This document shows, piece after piece, positions 56,011-64,000 of a stretch of 64,000 bases of DNA. Position 1 is the first letter of the stretch. Each line of letters starts with the position of its first letter. The DNA lies in assembly GCA_025766275.1 (NCBI GenBank), contig JAFKAC010000019.1, positions 62,001 through 126,000 on the forward strand, given 5' to 3'. A program made the position numbers and the translations under genes. The stretch is from Lactarius indigo (lineage: Eukaryota; Basidiomycota; Agaricomycetes; Russulales; Russulaceae). A model generated the notes under the pieces. The model worked only from the letters and a program-made list of their open reading frames with translations, ran no database searches and had not been told where the DNA came from.

Positions 56011-57829
56011 CTTATCAGGGTTCAACCCTCGCGCTGATTGGACTGATAGGCCCTCTCCTATCCCACAGGTGTCGCTAAGGCTAGACCAATTCAAACAAGC
56101 GTGACAGTGCGCCTTCTCCTGCATGCTCAGGGCGCAAAAATCATGGGTCAAACACAAAGATACGCCCAAGTTCAAAGAAGGCGACTTCATATGGCTAGAA
56201 GGACGCCACTTACGTACCCACCAACCAACTGCAAAACTAGCTGCCAAACGGCACGGACCATTCAAGGTCATCCAGGTGATGTCCCCTGTCAACTATCGTC
56301 TAGAACTTCCCACGCAGTGGAGTATCCACAACGTCTTCCACATAGATCTTCTCACGCCTTATCGCGAGACACCCACACACGGACCAAACTATCAGCGCCC
56401 ACCACCTGATTTGGTTGATAACGAAGAAGAATACGAAGTTGAGAAGATTCTGGACTCTCAGCGATTCGGCAGGAGACGTCAACTCCAATACCTTGTGAAA
56501 TGGAAGGGATACCCAGACTCCGATAACCAATGGATAGATAAGGATGACGTATTTGCCGACGAAGCCATCCGGGAGTTCAAACATTCCAACCCCGACAGAG
56601 AAACGCATATAAGGGTGACCTCCTGTCGTGATAAGTCCCCATCTCACACTCACTCCATGTCCTCTACCCGACGCAATGACCAGCTCACACTCCTCTCTAC
56701 CCTCATCAACGACTCCTCTGCCACGCTTGTTAACCCCGACTCCACCGACAACACCGCAACCACTAGAACTACAGATGGAGGCCGTACCTCCATGCAGCAT
56801 GAGGAAGACAGCCCTATCACTAGTGAAGAATTGCACCAGACATTGCAACGATTCCCTGTGCCCGTACAGGGAACTCTCGACGACGATCCAGCAACAACTC
56901 AACCAGCACCTCCGCCAATGTACGCCCTCACAAACCCCGACACCGGTGAGCCCGAAGTCTTCCTCACGGAAGACGAGCTCTTTCGGCTTCAAGCAGCTGT
57001 CCCGCGTGGTGAAACCACCGGACGCCGTGAAGAAGTACGAACAAGAATGGAAGGAGACGGCGGCGCAGTGGCAGCAGGAGCAACTGCATATCGCCACTTG
57101 CCGACGCCGAATGATGAAGGAGTGGAAGGAGTATTGGACAAAGATGAGGATGAAGATGAACTTGGAGACCATTACCCCATCAGGCACGCATTCCTTAACC
57201 ATGAATTCTACGCTGAAGATCCAGCCGCCACTCCCTACCTCGTTGACGCGGCGGGGGGGCCTTTACACAGAGGACGAGTCGCCGTGGCACAAGTGGCTCG
57301 TTATACACCAATGGGCGAATGAGACCCAGCAACCAGGGCCGTCGTCCCTGAAGGGTTCCGGGTCAATAGAGAACCCGATTACATTCCGTTCCCGATCAAG
57401 CTCCCCAACGGACCAACGGTACAAGCATCCCATGTGCAAGTTATCCGAGGAGGAGACCCCTTCGTACTCGGACTAGCTCCGGGGTCTGGCTTCCTTTATG
57501 GTAAACCCCTCTACGCCACTCCTCACCTCCCAAAAAACAACAGCGCTTTTATCCCACACGAGGAGTATTTCATGCTCCGTGACCGACACCCCACAGACCT
57601 GCTGCTCACGTGCATTGGGGATGTCACCCTTACTCAAGAACTACGCCGATTCCGGCAGTTCGCCTTCACCGAAGACCAACTGGAGAAGCGAATTCGGCAG
57701 TTGCAGATGGAGAAGGAAATGGTGGTTCAGGACAAGAAGGACAGTCTCTATCGTCTTGAACGGGCTAACATACTAGAACGCATGGAGGACGAAGCAGAAC
57801 GGATGAGGAAGGAATCGCAGGCGGATTAG
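56011..57829 (+). pseudogene. pol: GypB pol, C-terminal part: chromodomain and C-terminal extension, two TGA stops
   Basis: In phase with the 5' segment after LINE removal. TGA 56102-56104 (shared with GypF) and TGA 57320-57322. Contains DTPKFKEGDFIWLEGRHLR, VNYRLELPTQWSIHNVFHIDLLTPY, chromodomain YEVEKILDSQRFGRRRQLQYLVKWKGYPDSD (about 56430-56560), a Ser/Thr/Pro-rich linker, then the conserved C-terminal domain (VNREPDYIPFPIKLPNG, FVLGLAPGSGFLYGKPLYA, RIRQLQ...DKKDSLYRLERAN). It stops at 57827. Confidence 0.9.
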
Positions 57830-57848
57830 TGAGGTGGGCCTCACTCCT

Positions 57849-57861
57849 GAAAAGGGGGTGA
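57849..57861 (+). other. GypB polypurine tract
   Basis: GAAAAGGGGGTGA directly before the 3' LTR, the same as in GypC. Confidence 0.78.
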
Positions 57862-58368
57862 TGTTACGGTATGGACTTGATGACTCGTTACACATGACTC
57901 ATGGCTGGTTATGACTACAGCCCGATACTATATTAGTCATGGACTTTTACATCGCATCAGTCAGCATAGTAGTTTGCATGTGATTGTGACTCATGTATGA
58001 CTCATTCCTAGGAAAGCTGTACTAGGGTTCAAGCTAGTTACGCTATTCGTTACTTACTGTTCTAGCGGCGCTTTAAAGCCCGCGCATACCTGTATAAGTA
58101 GTTAACTCGGAAGACCAAGAGTCCCCATCTTGGTCTTCTTCAATCCACCACTTGACTCGTATACCGCCTACCTTAGTCTCAGACTAAGTGTGCCCCCGCT
58201 ACTATCCACCAAGGGATAGTCTTTCTTCATACTTCGCTGCAGCGTGTGCCGGAGTGCCCCTGTTCAGCTTGTGTTGGGTTGACACGTGATCCCCATTCAC
58301 CTGACTTTCGCTAAGTTGATTACGCCTATCTCGAGTCCAAGTCGGACTGACGCCGGTGGACCGTAACA
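57862..58368 (+). repeat. GypB 3' LTR (507 bp)
   Basis: TGTTACGG...CCGTAACA. TATAAG at 58093-58098 lies 34 nt before ATCTTGGTCTT (58127-58137). The inverted repeat is slightly imperfect (AAGACCAAGAG). Only one LTR of this copy is in the window. Confidence 0.9.
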
Positions 58369-58373
58369 AGTGG

Positions 58374-60188
58374 GGTGCCGATCACGAAGCATAAAATATT
58401 CTTCGTGGGGTATGAACACGCGGTTGTTCTTTGGGAGGTGGGGAGTGGCATAGAGGGGTTTACCGTAAAGGAAGCCCGATCCCGGAGCTAGTCCGAGTAC
58501 GAAGGGGTCTCCTCCTCGGATAACCTGTACGTGGGAAGCTTGTATCGTCGGTCCGTTGGGGAGCTTGATCGGGAACGGAATGTAATTGGGTCCTCTATTG
58601 ACCTGGAACCCTTCAGGGACAACGGCTCTGGTTGCTGGGTCTTGTTCCCCCATTGGTGTATAACGAGCCACTTGTGCCATGGTGACTCGTCCTCAGTGTA
58701 AAGGCCCCCCCGCTGCGTCGACGAGGTAGGGAGTGGCGGCTGGATCTTCAGCGTAGAATTCATGGTTAAGGAATGCATGCCTGATGGGGTAATGGTCTCT
58801 AAGCTTGTCTTCATCCTCATCTTTGTCCAATACTCCCTCCGCTCCTTCATCATTCGGCGTCGGCAGGTGGCGATATGCAGTTGCTCCTGCTGCCACTGCG
58901 CCGCCGTCTCCTTCCATTCTTGTTCGTACTTCTTCACGGCGTCCGGTGGTTTCACCACGCGGGACAGCTGCTTGAAGCCGAAAGAGCTTGTCTTTGGTGA
59001 GGAAGACTTCAGGCTCACCGGTGTCGGGGTTTGTGAGGGCGTACATTGGTGGAGGTGCCGGTTGAGTTGTTGCTGGATCATTGTCGACAACTCCCTGTAG
59101 GGGCAGAGGGAATCGTTGCAGTGTCTGGTGCAGTTCTTCACTAGTGATAGGGCCGTCTTCCTCATGCTGCATGGCGGCACCGCTTCTGGTAGTAGTTCCA
59201 TTGGCTGTGGCATTGTCGGAGGAGTTGGGGTCAACAAGCGTGGCGGAGGAGTCATTGACGAGGGTAGAGAGGAGTGTGAGCTGGTCATTGCGTCGAGTGG
59301 AGGACATGGAGCGAATGGGTGATGGGGACTTAACATGATGGGATATCATCCTTATATGCATTTCCCTGTCGGGGTTGGAATGTTTGAACTCCCAAACAGC
59401 TTCATCAGCAAATACGTCATCCTTATCTATCCATTGGTTATCTGAGTCAGGATAACCCTTCCATTTGACAAGATATTGGAGTTGACATCTTCTGCTGAAT
59501 CGCCAAGAGTCTAGAATCTTCTTGACCTCGTATTCTTCTTCGTTATCAACCAAATCAGGTGGTGGGCATTGATAATTTGGTCCGTGCGTGGGTGTCTCAT
59601 GATAAGGTGTGAGAAGATCTATGTGGAAGACGTCGTGGATACTCCACTGTGTGGGAAATTCGAGGCGATAATTGACAGGGGACATCACCTGGATGACCTT
59701 AAACGGTCCATGCTGTTTGGCCGCTAGTTTTGCGGTTGGTTGATGGGTGCGTAAGTGGTGTCCTTCGAGCCACACGAGGTCTCCTTCTTTAAATCTGGGC
59801 GTATCTTTGTGTTTGACCCATGACTTCTGCGCCCTGAGCATACACGAGAATGCTCGCTGTCATGCCTGCTTGAATTGGTCCAGCCTTAGAGACACTTGTG
59901 GAATGGGAGAGGGCCTATTGGTCCAATCAGCGTGAGGATTGAACCCTGATAAGAGGAAAAAGGGGGACTCCCATGTCGTTTCATTGGGCCAGTTGTTATG
60001 CGTGAATTCTGCCATAGGCAGATAACGGACCCAGTTGTCTTGTCGTTCATTTACCCAGAAGCGGAGATATTGCTCCAGCCACTGATTTGTTCGTTCTGAT
60101 TGGCCGTCGGTCCTAGGATGATAAGCGGTTGAGATATTTTGGCTGATGCCAAGGATCTTGCATATCTCCCGCATGAATTTGGATGTGA
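58374..60188 (-). mobile_element. GypF: fragment of a second GypB-family element
   Basis: Minus-strand internal fragment closely similar to GypB in the integrase C-terminus, chromodomain and extension. It is bounded by the GypB 3' LTR end on one side and the GypG 5' LTR on the other, so both inserted into it. Its own LTRs are outside the window. Confidence 0.9.
58374..60188 (-). pseudogene. pol: GypF pol fragment: integrase end, chromodomain, C-terminal extension
   Basis: Reads KFMREICKILGISQNISTAYHPRTDGQSERTNQW, TGA at 59860-59862, DTPRFKEGDLVWLEGHHLR, chromodomain region YEVKKILDSWRFSRRCQLQYLVKWKGYPDSD (about 59410-59540), the Ser/Thr-rich linker, TGA at 58693-58695, and part of the C-terminal domain (FVLGLAPGSGFLYGKPLYATP) up to DRHPT, where GypB interrupts it. 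The TGA at 59860 is at the same codon as TGA 56102 in GypB. Confidence 0.88.
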
Positions 60189-60717
60189 TGTTACGTTTCG
60201 ACTGTGGACCCTTACTGTACCGGTTGCAACTACGGCGTTAAGGTATATTAGTTGCGGACTTATCTACGACGAAGTGGTGATACGGTAGCACGATAGGAGA
60301 TACGGTACTGATAGCTGACTGAGAACGGACGCCACTGATACTAGTACTAGTAGTACTAGGGTTTGAGATGTTTCTGCGATATGTTGGACGCCTTACTACT
60401 GTGACTCATAGCAGCGCTTCTAAGCCTGCTCAACTTGTATTTAAACCGTCTTGTGAAGACCAAGATACGCCATCTTGGTCTTCTTGAATCATCACTGGTT
60501 CCTTTCTCCCTTCTCTCTCTCTTCGCCTTTTCTATTCTCGCATCAGCAAGTCCGACTTCATTCGTGACTTAGACGTCATCGCTTGCCAGTGTACCTCCGA
60601 GTATTCACTAGGGCAGGAGCTTGGACCTTCGCGTCTTCAAGTCATCAGACCATTATTTGCTAAGTCGTTACCGTCACTTAGAAGCTCAAGTCGAGCTAAC
60701 GTCGTGACGACGTTACA
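60189..60717 (+). repeat. GypG 5' LTR (529 bp)
   Basis: TGTTACGTTTCG...GACGTTACA. TATTTAAA at 60438 lies 34 nt before ATCTTGGTCTT (60472-60482). The inverted repeat AAGACCAAGAT-ACGCC-ATCTTGGTCTT is perfect. Confidence 0.93.
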
Positions 60718-60719
60718 TT

Positions 60720-60730
60720 AAGACCAAGAT
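60720..60730 (+). other. GypG self-primer binding site
   Basis: AAGACCAAGAT, 2 nt after the LTR, exactly complementary to 60472-60482. Confidence 0.73.
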
Positions 60731-60735
60731 CCATC

Positions 60736-62775
60736 GTGGCCGTAACGACAAGAGATCAGTGGACGAGCTTCCGTCCTTACTTGCTCCCAAGAAGGGGAGA
60801 ATGTAACGTCCCCATGCGCTTTCTACAAGCTGCCAGTTGGAGGGAAAGACAAGAAGAAACCGGATATTTCGTGGAGTTCAACGGGCCTACCAGGTTCCGC
60901 CCAGTTGAGTTTAATTTCGACCACCTGTGTTGGGTAGAGGTTACGTGGAACCCCATAGACTCCCAGTGGGACGCCGTACGACCAGCTGGACCCAGATATC
61001 ACTGTGATATTGACGCACGGGAACTCAATAGTCGAGCTGATTGGGGCCCGATCGACGGACAATTGCAAGAACATTCAACCGGAGAAGTAGTATCGGAAGA
61101 AGAACAGAGTCAAGGAGACAGCGAAGGACGAGAGCCAAACCAGACAGAGACCAGCGGAGGGGCAATACAAGACCTCCTCATCGAATGAGCTGAGTCTGCA
61201 CATATCACAGAGCCCAAACCAATTCACATCTGATCACCAGCCATCATGGCAACACTAACGCAAGCTATGGAAGAAGTCGCGATTGAAGAGGCACGCGCAA
61301 TACGAGCTGAGGCAAGGGAAATCCTCATGCCTATCAACCCAGAAACCGGCGTGCGGACGACCGCGCACGATGCCGCCATATTTCGAGCTATAGGGTCCGA
61401 TCGAGGGGACCCTCCAACAGGACAACAACCTGCGCTAGAGCTTCCCCCAGGCGTGGGAGGACCAGGTGAGGACCCGCCACCACCGCCAGGAGGGGGTGTC
61501 CCGTTCGATCTACGAAGAACCGAACCACCAAGAGGACCACCTGCCGGACCACCCGGTGGAGGTGGAGGTGGGGGAGGTGATGAAGGTGCCAGAGGAGGAC
61601 ACCACAATGAAAAACTGACCAGCGAGCCACCTTCTATCTTTGACGGGGACAGACTCAAAGTGGACCAATTCTTGACACAGTGGCACGTCTACTGGGGCAT
61701 GAACTTAGACGCCCCCATCATGCGAAACGATTACAGAAGATGCCTTCTGTTTCTTTCTTACATCAAAGGCGGAGCGGTCAGCGAATGGGTCTTGTCCTTC
61801 CTGAACTGGCTCAACAGACAGATACAATGAGGGATTAGTCCCTATACCCGAGATTTATGGGACGCCGTAGCTGATGGCTTTAGCCAGCGATTCGAAAACA
61901 TGCTGGAACGAGAACAAGCACAGGCGATACTGCAGAAGGTGTTTAAAATGATGGGAGAGGACGTTGACAAGTACGTCAATGACTTTGAACAGCTCACGCG
62001 GAAAGCTCACTACCGCCTCAATGAACCACAAACGATCGACCTCTTCACGTCGGGTCTACCCAAGGAGCTGTTCAAAAACGCATTCCAGTTCGACGACCCA
62101 GTCACGTTTGATGATTGGAAGAGGGCCGTACTCAAACAACAAAAGAATTACATTCACCTCAAAGCAAGACTCAACAAATACAAGAACACGCCGACACAGC
62201 CAAAAAAGCAAAGCGGCAACGCGGGGTGGACACTTCCGCAGAACTTACCTCAAACCAACCCCTGGGCGATGGATACTTCGGCCGACCGCGCCAAAGTAAG
62301 GCTCGCAGGCTCGGAAGATATTGACTTCAACAAACTGCCTCACCACGATTGGCCAACGCCGCCATTCCCACCACGAGGAGGCCCAGGGGCCAGAGGACGA
62401 GGAAGGGGAGGATCTCGAAGAGACTTAAGGAACGTCCTTTGTTATAACTGTCACGCTCCGGGACACCTCTCACGAAACTGTCCACACCCCCGCATGCAAA
62501 GGCAGTGGCAGACTGCCCCATCAAGCAGCCAAATGACCGAGACTTGGCCACCCCAATGGACCCCTTCACAAGGACCGGTATCGCAATACGAACCCTCGCT
62601 GCCGGGTTATGCGACGCCGGCACCAAGCGCAACACCAATGCCACAAATAAAGATGGCAAAAATGTCCGAAGAGCAAGCAAAGGAGTGGCTCACACAGGTG
62701 GCCAACAGTACGGATGAGGTAAAAGACCTCATACTTCAAGATTTGTGGGGAAAGGAGGGTTTTCGGGACACCTGA
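60736..62775 (+). pseudogene. gag: GypG gag with three TGA stops
   Basis: The frame starts at GTG (60736) where GypA has ATG, so the initiator is probably lost. TGA at 61186, at about 61211 (same codon as GypA 4715) and at 61828. The domains are as in GypA: N-terminal FVEFNGPTRFRPVEFNFDHLCW, Pro/Gly linker with a Gly run near 61555, capsid QFLTQWHVYWGMNL near 61670, and knuckle CYNCHAPGHLSRNC near 62445. The gag stop at 62773 follows G GGT TTT at 62757-62763. Confidence 0.88.
62757..62763 (+). other. GypG -1 frameshift heptamer
   Basis: G GGT TTT in gag phase, preceded by GGGAAAG, a variant of the second heptamer seen in GypA and GypC. A -1 slip continues as SGHLNPSVWVRALQ. Confidence 0.68.
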
Positions 62776-64000
62776 ACCCGTCAGTCTGGGTGAGGGCTCT
62801 ACAATGTAATTCTGTAATTGTGACAACACGCTATCGTTCGCTGCAAATTCCAGTGACTGTCAAAACGAATTACCAAACGACTGAAACAAAAGCGCTGGTC
62901 GACTCTGGAGCGACCGACAACTTTATTCGCCCTAGTATGGCAACGCGGGCTGGCATCCCGGTGAAACCACTAGACACGCCTCGCAAAATATGGAACATAG
63001 ACAACACTGAAAATAAAGCTGGGTTAATCACTCATTACGTTAACCTAGAAGTGAAAACACGAGGACAGATAAAACAAATGATCTTCCTAGTGACCGACCT
63101 AGGAAGCGAAGACATGGTACTGGGATACCTGTGGCTCGGCGCCTTCGAACCCACCATTAGCTGGGCAACAGCAAGCATGCACCCGGACGTGCAACCTGTG
63201 ATGCTGGCCACCACCGAAGAACTGCTTACCGCATCCACCATTTGAGCCCTGACAGTGGCCAAAAAGGAGGCCATAGTACACGACTTAGACGAAGTCACTT
63301 TCGCCAGCGCCACCACCTCGACGGAGTTGGCCATACAAGCGAAACAACAGCAAACGGAGGCCACACTCCCCCTGGTATACGCCGCATTCAGCAAACTCTT
63401 TAACGAACAAGCCTCACATCGCTTCCCCCCGGCACGGCCGTGGGATCACGCAATCGACTTTAAACCATCCGCACCAGCCGCCATCGACTGCAAAATATAC
63501 CCCATGACTCAAAAAGAAGAGGGTGAACTGAAGGAGTTCCTAGAGGAGAAACTGAAGCAGGGATACCTACATCCCTCAATATCCCCGTACGCGTCCTCCT
63601 TCTTCTTCATTAAAAAGAAGGACGGAAAACTGCGCCCTGTACAGGATTATCGAGTCATCAATTCCCACACCGTCCGCAACCAATACCCACTCCCTCTCAT
63701 TCAAGACCTTATTCTGGACCTCAGCAATGCCCATATTTATACAAAGCTCGACATCCGCTGGGGGTACAACAACATATGAATTCGCGACGGAGACCAGGAG
63801 AAAGCGGCATTCAAAACCAAATTCGGCCTCTTTGAACCGACGGTCATGTTCTTTGGCCTTACCAATTCCCCCGCAACTTTCCAAGCCATGATGAATCATA
63901 TTTACCGCGACGTAATAGCAAAACACAAACGCTTGGGTACCACAATCCGTGTTTACATGGACAACATTGGTATCGCCACTCACTTTGACAGTGACTTAAC
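62763..64000 (+). pseudogene. pol: GypG pol, N-terminal part, with two TGA stops and a YMDN active site
   Basis: Protease VDSGATDNFIRPSM near 62905; TGA at 63243-63245 and at 63777-63779; RT FGLTNSPATFQAMMN near 63860 and YMDN near 63955, where GypA has YMDD. The Asp-to-Asn change is a single G-to-A at a CpG. RT would be inactive even without the stops. The frame runs off the right edge. Confidence 0.88.

Larger units (their letters stand above)
56011..58368 (+). mobile_element. GypB, 3' segment with 3' LTR
   Basis: Continuation of GypB from 10560: the integrase resumes at LSGFNPRADWTDRPSPIP. It ends with the 3' LTR (57862-58368). The next 5 bp, AGTGG (58369-58373), should be the TSD, but the 5' partner lies outside the window. 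The following sequence is GypF interrupted at DRHPT. Confidence 0.92.
60189..64000 (+). mobile_element. GypG: GypA-family retrotransposon, 3' part beyond right edge
   Basis: 5' LTR 60189-60717, primer-binding site, gag and pol up to the RT active site. It is inserted into GypF; the five bases before it, TGTGA (60184-60188), should be the TSD. It has more stops than GypA. Confidence 0.92.

Overview
This window is fungal DNA from a filamentous basidiomycete, most likely an agaricomycete. That rests on the element families: chromodomain Ty3/gypsy LTR retrotransposons, a Tad-like LINE with an RNase H domain, and a fungal Tnp2 (Plavaka/CACTA-like) transposase. It also rests on short GT-AG introns of 46-85 bp and heavy CpG-to-TpG decay of repeats. 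The species cannot be named from the sequence. I see no conventional host gene, tRNA or rRNA. Essentially all 64 kb is transposable elements inserted into one another, as in a heterochromatic or pericentromeric block.

Layout (labels are mine; nesting is shown by target-site duplications, TSDs, and by reading frames that rejoin). GypA (1-5761, minus, cut by the left edge) lies in the gag of GypB. GypB (5762-10560 and 56011-58368, plus) lies in the 3' part of GypF (58374-60188, minus). GypG (60189-64000, plus, cut by the right edge) also lies in GypF and is the same family as GypA. GypB is split by a 45-kb LINE block (10561-55997, minus; 13-bp TSD). The LINE was itself hit five times: GypC (12250-19831), non-autonomous transposon DNA-1 (22922-25333), GypD (26960-46724), GypE (46773-53978, minus) and a solo LTR (54967-55777). 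GypD carries the 11.75-kb transposon DNA-2 (33166-44916) inside its integrase. The chain GypF > GypB > LINE > GypD > DNA-2 is five levels deep.

DNA-2 is the most intriguing unit. It has an 11-bp terminal inverted repeat, a 7-bp TSD and subterminal AGTCA/TGACT arrays. It carries two divergent genes that are both intact: a 1000-aa, 3-exon Tnp2-type transposase and a 591-aa, 8-exon protein that I do not recognise. It also holds about 4.5 kb of satellite DNA. The transposase gene is almost free of CpG, while the accessory gene is CpG-rich.

The gypsy elements encode Gag, then protease, reverse transcriptase, RNase H, integrase and chromodomain, followed by a conserved C-terminal extension. Every LTR family for which a 5' LTR junction can be read has a 10-11-nt sequence just downstream of the 5' LTR. 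That sequence is perfectly complementary to LTR sequence 33-34 nt downstream of a TATA box, where the transcript should begin. This is the arrangement of Tf1-type self-priming. GypA, B, C and G use a -1 frameshift at a conserved slippery site, GypD appears to slip at the gag stop codon, and GypE has Gag and Pol in one frame. Nearly all internal stops are TGA and fit CGA-to-TGA deamination. The LINE frames are still open once the later insertions are removed.
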